Assembly (NCBI GenBank): GCA_015665275.1
Contig: JADFAL010000026.1
Location: 1 to 64,000, forward strand
Direction of reading: 5' to 3'
Source: Flavobacteriales bacterium
GTDB taxonomy: Bacteria > Bacteroidota > Bacteroidia > Flavobacteriales_D > Crocinitomicaceae
DNA length: 64,000 bases
Below are positions 26,641 through 34,985 of this stretch, in pieces (within the stretch, counting starts at the first letter, position 1; the number at the start of each line of letters is the position of its first letter). The notes under the pieces are model-generated. The model saw only the letters and a list, made by a program, of their open reading frames with translations, ran no database searches and was not told the origin of the DNA. The position numbers and the translations under genes are program-made.

Positions 26641-29412
26641 ATGAAACTTATACTATCAACATTACTTCTATTAACATCGTTCTCCTTATTTGCACAATTC
26701 GAGCATCAAAAATTAGTTGATAATAAAAAGTACAGTAAAGCACTAAAAAAGACTCAAAAGGAATACGACAAAAATGCAAATTCGATAAATGCGCTCTATT
26801 CATTTGCAGTGCTTTACAATATTGAGGATAGTAAGTTTTTTAATTCCGACACCGCTTATTATTACGCCATAAAAACGAGAGAAACATACACTCATGCCAC
26901 ACAAAAGGAAATTGATAAACTCGACAAACAAGGTTTAGATGGAGCTGCAATTAATAAACAGCTAAATGTGATCTGTGGCACGGCTTATCAAATATCAAAA
27001 AAGGCCAACACGGTAGCTATTTACAACCATTTTCTTGAAACATTTACTGAGAATTCGGCATTAGTAATTGAGGCCACCAAACGAAGAAATTCAAAAGCCT
27101 TTGAAGAGGCCGAAACTGTTAATACAATCGCATCTTATCAAACCTTTATTGACACTTACTCGAATGCTGTAGAGGTTAAGAAGGCCAAAAACAAGAGAAA
27201 TGAGATTGGCTATTCAAATGCCAAAACGTTAAATACCATTGAGAGTTATCAAGGTTTTATAGACAAGTACCCTGAGGCTCGTGAGGTAAACCAAGCAAAG
27301 CTTTTACGAGACCAAATTGCATTTGCAAGCGCCAAAAAGATCAATACATCAAAGGCAATGCAAGATTTTTTAACTGCATATCCTAATAGCGAAATTGCAG
27401 AGGAGGTTCGTTATGTACATGACCGTTTACACTTCGAAGAAGGATTCATTACGAATAGCTCTTCCTACTCATTGAATTATTTAAAGACGCATATGCATTC
27501 AAGTTATCGGGGTATTATCATTGATACCGTTTACTATATCGGAATGCGCAATAAAGACTACTACTCGCTTCGGTTCTTAGCTGAAAATTCAGATGAATTC
27601 AATTTGGACCCTAGCATTTGGACGGATTACTTTCATGTTTACACAAAAAGTGGAGCGTCAGAACTTATTGATGAATTTAGAAATGAATATGAGTATCGTT
27701 TTTCCTCTGCGCTCTTTCTTAGCAGTGAATATCTTGATGCCCTTGCCACTGAATTAATCGATGAAAAAAATATTACAATTCGAAATGAAGATGTCCTTGA
27801 CTATTTCCGAAATCACCCTTCGACATATTTAAGTTTTCAAATGTCCCAGAAAATCTTAGACCCATATGTAAAAGCTAAAAATTGGACAAAAGCCACTGGA
27901 GTGATTAAACAGCTTCAAAAAGAACTCAATTACAAGAACACATATCTCAATGATCTTGAAACCATACTTGCTAATGGAGATAAGAATATTCAAAAAAAGA
28001 AATTGACTTCTCTAGTAAATACAACTAAAGGAGGAGAATATGTTCCAGTAATTTCAGCAGATAACAAATTGCTTTATTTCTGCGGCAAGGATCGGAATGA
28101 CAACTATTCAAATGAAGATATTTTTGTTTCTGAGAATAGCAATGGAAGATGGCAAAAACCAACACTTGTTAGTGATTTAAACACTTATGGAAATGATGCT
28201 CCTCTATCTGTATCAGCAGATGGAAACACCCTCTTGCTGTTTAAAAATGGCTCTTTATTCTATTCTGAACGGGATTATTATGGCTGGTCAGATTTAGTTG
28301 AATTCCCTTACCCAATTAACTCTGACACATGGGAAGCTGATGCCATGATAACCAGCGATGGAAAATCCATCGTTTTTGCATCGAAGCGAGTTCCTGACCA
28401 CCCTTACATTTATGATATTGATATATATATATCGCATAAATTGGACGATGGATGGAGCACTCCAATAAATTTAGGCTCAACAATAAATACAGAGTTTACA
28501 GATCGCTCACCTTTTCTTCATCCAGACATGAAAACACTATATTTTTCATCACAAGGTCATGGCGGGTTAGGTGAATTAGATGTATTTAAGACGACTCGAC
28601 TAAACGACACATCATGGACGGACTGGAGCACTCCAATAAATTTAGGACGTGATATTAATACATCAGGTATGGATTGGGGCTACAGAATTTCAACAGATGG
28701 AGAAACAGCCTATTTTGCCGCTACAACTGGCAAAGAAAATCAAGATCTTTATTCTGTAAACCTCCCTGGTTATTTACGCCCAGGGTTTGTAGCTACAGTT
28801 GAAGGGACCCTTTTGGATAAGGATAATAAACCTATAGAAGCTACAATTAAGTGGGAGGATCTTGAAACTGGAAAAATTATTGGAGAGTCAAAAAGTAATC
28901 CTGAGGACGGAAGCTATTTTATTGTGCTTCCAATGGGGAAGATTTATGGTTATTATATTGAAAATGGAGACTACTACCCTATTTCAAGTCATATCGATTT
29001 ACGTGAAGAAGATAAGGCTGTTGTAATAGATAAGGACATAGAAATTGTGACTTTCGACCAAATGATAAGCGAGGGAATTTCCGTACCGATGAACAACTTA
29101 TTTTTTAATACTGGAAAATGGAATATACTCTCTGAATCGAGACCTGAATTAAAACGTATTGCTGAAATCATTAAAACCCATAATCTGAAGGTCGAAATCT
29201 CAGGTCATACAGATGATGTTGGACCAGATGACACGAATCAAACTTTATCTGAAAATCGCGCAAATGCAATAGCGAAATTTTTACAGGACTTAGGCGTGCC
29301 ATTGGAGTTAATTTCCACAATTGGTTATGGAGAGTCTCAGCCAAGTGAATCAAATGAAACGGCAGATGGGCGAGCTTTAAATAGAAGGGTTGAATTAAAA
29401 TTTGTTGATTAA
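26641..29412 (+). CDS. PD40-repeat / OmpA family outer-membrane protein
   Basis: 923 codons. Signal peptide (LTSFSLFA-Q). Residues about 20-280 form helical, tetratricopeptide-like repeats with the recurring pattern A-x-T-(L/V)NTI-x-SYQ-x-FID-x-Y. Residues about 470-700 are WD40-like (PD40) propeller repeats (VPVISADNKLLYFCGKD, DAMITSDGKSIVFASKR, SPFLHPDMKTLYFSSQG). A carboxypeptidase-regulatory-like beta module follows, and the last 120 residues are an OmpA domain (VEISGHTDDVG, LSENRANAIAKFL, ADGRALNRRVE). Proteins of this build link the outer membrane to peptidoglycan; Bacteroidota relatives belong to the PorE/type IX envelope family. In this island it may be an envelope sensor or scaffold for the kinases. 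Confidence 0.88.
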   Translation: MKLILSTLLLLTSFSLFAQFEHQKLVDNKKYSKALKKTQKEYDKNANSINALYSFAVLYNIEDSKFFNSDTAYYYAIKTRETYTHATQKEIDKLDKQGLDGAAINKQLNVICGTAYQISKKANTVAIYNHFLETFTENSALVIEATKRRNSKAFEEAETVNTIASYQTFIDTYSNAVEVKKAKNKRNEIGYSNAKTLNTIESYQGFIDKYPEAREVNQAKLLRDQIAFASAKKINTSKAMQDFLTAYPNSEIAEEVRYVHDRLHFEEGFITNSSSYSLNYLKTHMHSSYRGIIIDTVYYIGMRNKDYYSLRFLAENSDEFNLDPSIWTDYFHVYTKSGASELIDEFRNEYEYRFSSALFLSSEYLDALATELIDEKNITIRNEDVLDYFRNHPSTYLSFQMSQKILDPYVKAKNWTKATGVIKQLQKELNYKNTYLNDLETILANGDKNIQKKKLTSLVNTTKGGEYVPVISADNKLLYFCGKDRNDNYSNEDIFVSENSNGRWQKPTLVSDLNTYGNDAPLSVSADGNTLLLFKNGSLFYSERDYYGWSDLVEFPYPINSDTWEADAMITSDGKSIVFASKRVPDHPYIYDIDIYISHKLDDGWSTPINLGSTINTEFTDRSPFLHPDMKTLYFSSQGHGGLGELDVFKTTRLNDTSWTDWSTPINLGRDINTSGMDWGYRISTDGETAYFAATTGKENQDLYSVNLPGYLRPGFVATVEGTLLDKDNKPIEATIKWEDLETGKIIGESKSNPEDGSYFIVLPMGKIYGYYIENGDYYPISSHIDLREEDKAVVIDKDIEIVTFDQMISEGISVPMNNLFFNTGKWNILSESRPELKRIAEIIKTHNLKVEISGHTDDVGPDDTNQTLSENRANAIAKFLQDLGVPLELISTIGYGESQPSESNETADGRALNRRVELKFVD

Positions 29413-29456
29413 ACTTCAAAATAGATAAGTCTTTGCGATTTTATTTAATCAAACGG

Positions 29457-29527
29457 TTTAATCCGACTTGATTCGCATTAGTCCGGATCACATCGTTTTC
29501 AATTGAATCAATTCGAATTATTTCGAA
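29457..29527 (-). repeat. 71-bp intergenic element, copy 2 (inverted relative to 17997-18067)
   Basis: Reverse complement of copy 1 with 52/71 identity and no gap. Lies between the PD40/OmpA gene and the vWA gene. Confidence 0.75.
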
Positions 29528-29622
29528 ATGATTCAATGATTTTTTATTTGATAAAAGATTAAAATCTGTTGCCTTTCTTATGCGCGCACATTATAAGAGT
29601 ACAACTCTTTATTTCTCCCGCC

Positions 29623-30738
29623 ATGAAAAACCTTATTCTCCTTTTGGCTGTTCTTGTATACAGCTCTCCTTCTCAATCACAAGTGAATCTAAATCTTAGA
29701 GTCCGAATAAAGAATACCTTAGAGATTGACAAATATGAATCGCTAGACAACGGATTCAAAGTACAAATGCTTAAGATGGCTCCAGGAAGCTGGAGAATTC
29801 AAAATGAAGCCGCGGCCGAGCTTCTTAAAAGTGAAACAATCGTAGCTGTAGATCTTGTTTACTCTGATTATCCAGAAGGTGAAGACTTTACTGAGTTAAA
29901 TAAAAGAAGACTCATTGAACTCTACGGAGCCTTACCTGATGCATTTAATAGACAAGTCGTGACCTGGCGAGTTGTTAAGCAGACGGGCGTAAAGAAAACA
30001 GGAGGTATTAATAATTACTTCCATGGATTTGTAATCTACTTTAGACCGATGCCATCTAACTATGCTGAAAATAAATTAATCGAGGATATAGTGGAAGGAA
30101 GAGTGGCTCCAGAAGACTCAACTCTTTTGAAAGTCTTCGAACGAAACGAGTCTTGGAAGGATATGCTCGTTGTATGTGATGTAACAGGAAGTATGTCACC
30201 GTACACAGCTCAACTACTCCTTTGGATCAAGGCCAACCAAAAGCTCCGATCAATGAAAAACATTGTATTCTTCAATGATAATGATGAAAAAAGCACCAAT
30301 CAAACTGTTGTGCAGGACACCACTGGAATGTGGGCGGTAAGTTCCGGGAACTATAAAAAGGTCATGGAATCTGCAGTGAAAGCCATGAAAGAAGGTGAAC
30401 ATATGGAGAATAATTTAGAAGCAGTCTGCAAAGCCATTCAAGAATTTCCAGAAGGAAAAGGCAAAATTTTAATGATAGCTGACAATTGGGAAGACCCTTG
30501 CGATATGCATTTATTAAAATATCTACAATCGCAAAATGTTCCGATACGTATTATTCTTTGTGGAGTGAATTCTAGCATAAATCTGAAATACCTTGAAATA
30601 GCGAGAGCTACAGGAGGAAGTATTCATACGATGGAAGACGACTTAACAAATCTAGCTTCAATGAAGGATGGAACGAAATTTAAAATCGGTGGAGTAAGAA
30701 TTATGCTTTCTAAAGGGACGTTTTATCAGATTAATTAA
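29623..30738 (+). CDS. Secreted von Willebrand factor A-domain protein
   Basis: 371 codons from ATG 29623, the start that gives a signal peptide (MKNLILLLAVLVYSSPSQS-Q); an in-frame start at 29569 would bury it. Residues about 185-345 are a vWA fold with the metal-site motif VCDVTGSMSPYTAQ (D-x-T-G-S), the second metal segment around GKILMIADNWED, and VPIRIILCGV. The N-terminal 150 residues are unassigned. It is one of two vWA proteins in the island (the other is at 47493) and lies just outside the minus-strand kinase run. A role as an envelope ligand-binding partner is inferred. Confidence 0.82.
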   Translation: MKNLILLLAVLVYSSPSQSQVNLNLRVRIKNTLEIDKYESLDNGFKVQMLKMAPGSWRIQNEAAAELLKSETIVAVDLVYSDYPEGEDFTELNKRRLIELYGALPDAFNRQVVTWRVVKQTGVKKTGGINNYFHGFVIYFRPMPSNYAENKLIEDIVEGRVAPEDSTLLKVFERNESWKDMLVVCDVTGSMSPYTAQLLLWIKANQKLRSMKNIVFFNDNDEKSTNQTVVQDTTGMWAVSSGNYKKVMESAVKAMKEGEHMENNLEAVCKAIQEFPEGKGKILMIADNWEDPCDMHLLKYLQSQNVPIRIILCGVNSSINLKYLEIARATGGSIHTMEDDLTNLASMKDGTKFKIGGVRIMLSKGTFYQIN

Positions 30739-31243
30739 GAAGACTGGAATAACACTATTAATTCTGACGCTCACAATATTTCATTTGAAGAACATGTTAG
30801 CTTTTATTCAGCTTCAAAAGATCCAGAAAGGTTTATTGGATCCGTATTGACTTAGATTCGTTTACAAAAAAAGAAATACAGTAGATAGGCGGCTCCAGTA
30901 GATCTGATTTTTGATTGCAAATAAAATTTGTTCATGATAGAGTAGCTTTAGATTAGAGTGACTAATTGTATGCCTGAAAGAAAAAAAAATGCTTATTGTG
31001 ATTCTGCACATTGACCAAGAAGAGTATTATAGTTAAATTCGGTACCTACTATTTTTTATAATCATGAGCCTCAAAATCTCATGCCTACTCGTTGAAGAAA
31101 TACTAATTCGTCATTCATTCACCTTTATCCGTATTAATTCGTGTAAACAATAAGAATATCAAACAGATATAACTTTATCTTCACCCATTCCAAGTCTACT
31201 TACAACACTTTTCCGTCCAGTATCAATACTTGATTCCCTCTTC
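30739..31243. other. Intergenic region at the end of the phospho-signalling run
   Basis: 505 bases without a convincing gene, between convergent coding strands. It contains repeat copy B (31045-31109) and, at 31124-31147, a partial match to the 71-bp element (TTTATCCG, four bases, AATTCG). The vWA frame stays open for 37 codons after its stop, which I take as chance. Confidence 0.55.
31045..31109 (+). repeat. 65-bp upstream repeat, copy B
   Basis: Diverged copy of 26568-26633 (same ends, one 1-bp gap). Unlike copy A it precedes no plus-strand gene, so it is probably a relic of a duplicated or moved upstream region. Confidence 0.7.
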
Positions 31244-32029
31244 TCAATCCCAAGTATGTGAAGAAGTTCCAGCCTGTCCGTATATGTGATAATTGCATCC
31301 ATGAAGGTCTGGCCTCCTATCCACAGAAAGGTGCAAATGACAAAACCTACAAGTATATGATTCAGACCCTTGCTTGCCATAATCTATCCATGTGTGGGAA
31401 GTCCCAAATCCGCCGTTGTATTCATACCCAACAGGGCAATTATGAACATCAGGTTGGCGGAATGCATATTTCACTTGACTGCATTGGCTACAACCCCAAG
31501 CCGTCAATGGTTTTTTGTTTGGTAGATTGGTTGGAACGCTTCCGCCTCCACTACTTTCTTGCTGGGAAGGAGCTGAATTAGGGTTTGATGAATAACTTGA
31601 AGAACCTGTATCTACAAAGAAGAAATAACCAGCAATTATAAGTCCAATTATCGCAATTAATCCCAACACCCCTGAAACGGCACTATCCTCCTGGACTTCT
31701 TCATAAAGGTGTTGATCTTCATCTTCAGGCTCCATTTCTTTTTCATGAGTTTCATGTTCTTCAAAATTAGACGAAACTGCTAAATCAAAGTAGCTTTTCC
31801 ATGGAATAGTAACGCTTCCCATTTGTAAAGAGTCAGTTTTTCTAAGCATTACTGAACCTTTTAGTTTTACACCATTTATTAGTGTGCCATTGGTAGAGTT
31901 CAAATCAGTAATGAAAAAATTACCCTCGTCATCTCGAAATATTTCAGCATGATTTCTTGAAATTGAAGGATCATCAACAACAATGTCGTTGTTGGCTTCT
32001 CTTCCAATTTTTATCAACTGATAACTCAT
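31244..32029 (-). CDS. FHA domain membrane protein with two Cys/His-rich repeats
   Basis: 261 codons. The N-terminal FHA domain (residues 1-75) has the phosphothreonine-binding set GRE, SISRNHAEI and DLNSTNGTLING. An acidic linker leads to one membrane helix (VLGLIAIIGLIIAGYFFFV). The C-terminal 90 residues hold two copies of a module with pattern C-x2-C-x(10-11)-R-x-PD-x-H-x-C followed about 12 residues later by TSHTW, possibly metal-binding. The FHA sits in the cytosol and the Cys/His modules outside. I do not recognise the module. Last gene of the 15-gene run; its N-terminal 85 residues resemble those of the FHA-M48 protein. Confidence 0.85.
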   Translation of the reverse strand: MSYQLIKIGREANNDIVVDDPSISRNHAEIFRDDEGNFFITDLNSTNGTLINGVKLKGSVMLRKTDSLQMGSVTIPWKSYFDLAVSSNFEEHETHEKEMEPEDEDQHLYEEVQEDSAVSGVLGLIAIIGLIIAGYFFFVDTGSSSYSSNPNSAPSQQESSGGGSVPTNLPNKKPLTAWGCSQCSQVKYAFRQPDVHNCPVGYEYNGGFGTSHTWIDYGKQGSESYTCRFCHLHLSVDRRPDLHGCNYHIYGQAGTSSHTWD

Positions 32030-32118
32030 GTCAAATTATTAAACTTTTGATTAATAAAACTTGATGTCCGTCGATTGCCATTTCCAGCTAATACTGTTAA
32101 TTGTACCTTCAACTTATC

Positions 32119-32994
32119 CTATTGTATAAAAAACTTCATGACATTCTTCACTTCACTTCCCCAATATTCATAGTTATGAGTAGCATTAGAATCTAAATGG
32201 ATTTTAACATTCAATTCTGGTTGATGCACCTTTAATGAATCATAAAACTCCACAGATTGAGAAAAAGGCACCACATTATCTTTTAAGCCATGACCAATAT
32301 AGAATGGAACTGTAAAACGATCCAGGTTATAAACTACATTGTCTTCGCCTGTCCAACGCTCTTTAAACTTGCTATGTGAACCATAAAAAATTCGCATTAA
32401 ATTATCTGTAGGCATTGAATTCTGATTATAATCACCAGAGAGTGACGCGCCTTTCTTAAAGATTTCAGGCAAGTCAAGACACAGCAACGAAGCTCCTCTA
32501 CCGCCAGTAGAGAGTCCCAAAATGTAATTATTACCACCTTCTAGCAATTGTCCGTACTCTTCTTGAAAAAAGGGGGTAAGTGTATCCTTAAACCAAGTTC
32601 GTGTCGCATAACGTCTCATATCAGCTCTCGTTTCGGGATAGTATTGGCTTGAGTAGGTACTTTTAGACATGTCAACAAGGATAACATTGTAACCCCACTC
32701 TTCTGCAAGTTTGCATAGGTCTGTTTTGTTGCACCAATCCAACGATGAATAATTCCAACCTGGAAGTAAAACGATCGTACCAATATTGAATCCGAATGTA
32801 TCTTGATATTCCTTATAATGTACTTTGACAGATGAATTACCATTCCCTCTTTTAAACACAATTGTAGTATCTGTAGGTGGTGTCTGAACATATTCATCCG
32901 ATGCCTTTTGAATTTTAAGGTCTAAATTATAAGTAAACCCAAACGTTAAAATGCTAAAAATAGCGAGTGTTACAAATAATTTCATCTTATACAA
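32119..32994 (-). CDS. Secreted alpha/beta-hydrolase (esterase-like)
   Basis: 291 codons. An N-terminal signal sequence or anchor (LFVTLAIFSILTFGFTYN), then an esterase fold of the S-formylglutathione hydrolase/tributyrin esterase type: nucleophile elbow GLSTGGRG, acid-turn region GHGLKDNVVPF, catalytic histidine in ATHNYEYW. The substrate is unknown; peptidoglycan or lipid acyl groups are possible given its likely periplasmic location. The start overlaps the end of kinase 2 by 13 bp; the second Met (residue 4) would shorten the overlap to 4 bp and is the more usual coupling. Confidence 0.8.
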   Translation of the reverse strand: MYKMKLFVTLAIFSILTFGFTYNLDLKIQKASDEYVQTPPTDTTIVFKRGNGNSSVKVHYKEYQDTFGFNIGTIVLLPGWNYSSLDWCNKTDLCKLAEEWGYNVILVDMSKSTYSSQYYPETRADMRRYATRTWFKDTLTPFFQEEYGQLLEGGNNYILGLSTGGRGASLLCLDLPEIFKKGASLSGDYNQNSMPTDNLMRIFYGSHSKFKERWTGEDNVVYNLDRFTVPFYIGHGLKDNVVPFSQSVEFYDSLKVHQPELNVKIHLDSNATHNYEYWGSEVKNVMKFFIQ

Positions 32995-34514
32995 AGTATT
33001 TGAATCTCAGAAATACAAATATCTGGCCATTTAGATGTTTTATGCACACTTAGTGGTGTAATTTTTACAAATTTTGTAATATGATTTGTATTAAATTCTA
33101 GGTATTGAACTTGATCGATGTCGTCCAAATAAAAAATTTCAGACTGTCCATTGTCGAATTCTACTTTTATTCTAGATAAGCGATGATTTTTGTAAAATAA
33201 ATTCCCCAAATGTTTTCCGCTTGGCGTTATATAATTGGGATGATGCGAGCCGCCATGAATTCGAATTCCATAAACAGGAAAATCATCTCCCAAACTCACC
33301 TTAATCCATGAGTTTTTGGTTGATTTAGGCGACCACCAAGTATTAAGATTATCGTCAAGTACATTTGAAGCACTGTATGATAATCCTGCAAAGTCTCCCA
33401 TTGAGGAGGATGCACGGACGGTTAAGTAAGGCGCAGTTAAACCTTCAGTATTTTCATCTTCTTCAGGCAGGCGATCTTGATCATCATCGTAACCATGATC
33501 GTCGTTATCGACCTTCGGAGAATCTTCTACTTGACTATCCCCCTGCATTGATTGAACAATGAAAAATCCGATCACTAATAAAAGAGCAACGATAATGCCT
33601 ACCATCCAACCTTTTGAATTTCCTGAAGTAGATTTTTTAGGAAGCTTTGCAGCTGGGACTTCAGATTTTCTATGAGGGACTGCTTCCGTAATCTTATCAA
33701 CTTGTTCCAAGTCCTTTATCATTTCGCTACTGTCTTGATACCGAGATAAAAGATCTTTTGCCGTTGCTTTTGAAATGACGCTCCATACTTTAGAGTACTG
33801 ATCTCCCATAGTGTCAACCAAAGACGCTAAAGGTTCTTGAATAATTTTATTGTAAATCGCATATTCAGTGGACAGGGATTTGTATGGGCAGAAGCCGGCA
33901 AGCATTTCATAAAAAGTGACTCCAAGAGAATAAATATCTGAACGCTTATCCAAAACTTTCCCTTGGACTTGTTCGGGTGACATATAATACGCGGTGCCTA
34001 CATTAGATCCATCTTTAGTTAAGTTAAATTGCTCGTTTCCGACAATTTTTGCAATTCCAAAGTCAAGAACTTTAACTGTTCCGTTCTTTGAAATTAGCAC
34101 ATTGGCTGGTTTAACATCTCGGTGAACAATTCCATTTTCATGTGCATACTCGAAGGCTTTCAAAATCAGAGGCATGATCCTCTTTGCTTCATCAAGATCC
34201 ATCGGTTCACTGAGGCTCTTGATCTTATCAGCAAGCTCTACTCCTTCAACATATTCCATGATCAAATACAAGCCTGACTCATCTTCATGGAAGTCATATA
34301 ATCCAACGATGTTGGGGTGCTGAAGTTTAGCCATTACTTTGGCTTCGTTCTTAAATCGCTTACGAATTTCCTCGTTCAAAGAAAGTTCTGGCTTCAGCGC
34401 TTTAACCGCTACTTTTCGGCCAATAGAAGTGTGCTCAGCAAGGTAAACATCCCCCATCCCTCCTTCCCCGATGAGTGCTTTTATTTCATAATTGAGAATT
34501 TGTCTTCCTATCAT
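32982..34514 (-). CDS. Ser/Thr kinase with extracytoplasmic discoidin-like domain (kinase 2)
   Basis: 510 codons. Kinase domain residues 1-270 is complete (GEGGMGDVY, HRDVKPANVL, LDFGIAK, GTAYYMSPEQ). One membrane helix about residues 303-322 (WMVGIIVALLLVIGFFIVQS) and an Asp/Glu-rich linker follow. The C-terminal 145 residues resemble a discoidin/F5-8 type C or NADase-type glycan-binding domain (YSASNVLDDNLNTWWSP, WIKVSLGDDFPVYGIRI). The outside domain probably binds glycan or cell-wall material and signals to the kinase; that is inference from topology. It lies 12 bp downstream of the SPOR-like lipoprotein gene. Confidence 0.9.
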   Translation of the reverse strand: MIGRQILNYEIKALIGEGGMGDVYLAEHTSIGRKVAVKALKPELSLNEEIRKRFKNEAKVMAKLQHPNIVGLYDFHEDESGLYLIMEYVEGVELADKIKSLSEPMDLDEAKRIMPLILKAFEYAHENGIVHRDVKPANVLISKNGTVKVLDFGIAKIVGNEQFNLTKDGSNVGTAYYMSPEQVQGKVLDKRSDIYSLGVTFYEMLAGFCPYKSLSTEYAIYNKIIQEPLASLVDTMGDQYSKVWSVISKATAKDLLSRYQDSSEMIKDLEQVDKITEAVPHRKSEVPAAKLPKKSTSGNSKGWMVGIIVALLLVIGFFIVQSMQGDSQVEDSPKVDNDDHGYDDDQDRLPEEDENTEGLTAPYLTVRASSSMGDFAGLSYSASNVLDDNLNTWWSPKSTKNSWIKVSLGDDFPVYGIRIHGGSHHPNYITPSGKHLGNLFYKNHRLSRIKVEFDNGQSEIFYLDDIDQVQYLEFNTNHITKFVKITPLSVHKTSKWPDICISEIQILCIR

Positions 34515-34526
34515 TTCAAATTTCGT

Positions 34527-34958
34527 TTATTGAACTGCATCTGTTAATCCATGTACAACTTCACGCTTCGAATCATGGCTAACTAAAGTTCCATATGCCT
34601 TTGGATTAATGGTTTGATATTTGTCCAGTATAATTGCACACTCTTCTTTCGTTTTATACGGCCCCAGAAAAACAGAGAAAAACTCTGCCCCACTCAATGA
34701 TGCATAATCTGGAATCCAAAGGTAATCGGCTTTGTACCCATCATCGCTCAATACTTGCGCTTTACTAATTGCTGCTGCTTCTAATTTAACCGCTGCGGTG
34801 TTAATTATATAAAATGGCGGTTTTAATCGTTCTGTGGATTCGTTGTTTTCAACTGATTCCTTTTCTATATTGACTTTATCCTGTTCTTTTGCAGTTTTGG
34901 GTTCTTCAATAAGAGAAGATTCCTGATGACAACTCAAGGATAAAAGGACAACTATCAA
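34527..34958 (-). CDS. SPOR-like lipoprotein with disrupted start
   Basis: 143 codons from a TTG. The N-terminus as read (MIVVLLSLSC) has a lipobox but no basic region. An ATG at 34975-34977 lies just upstream, followed by seven A residues; with six A it would read MKKAIYLIVVLLSLSC, a textbook lipoprotein signal. So the gene carries a one-base shift, uses slippage, or the base is an assembly error. The C-terminal 80 residues (INTAAVKLEAAAISKAQVL, FFSVFLGPYKTKEECAIIL) resemble a SPOR fold, which binds denuded peptidoglycan. It sits between kinases 2 and 3, 27 bp after kinase 3. Confidence 0.65.
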   Translation of the reverse strand: MIVVLLSLSCHQESSLIEEPKTAKEQDKVNIEKESVENNESTERLKPPFYIINTAAVKLEAAAISKAQVLSDDGYKADYLWIPDYASLSGAEFFSVFLGPYKTKEECAIILDKYQTINPKAYGTLVSHDSKREVVHGLTDAVQ

Positions 34959-34985
34959 ATAAATGGCTTTTTTTCATATTCAATT

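Noticed and set aside
30739-30852. The vWA frame stays open for 37 codons after its stop codon
   Set aside because: Too short to be significant in A/T-rich DNA and no start codon; stop-codon readthrough cannot be supported.
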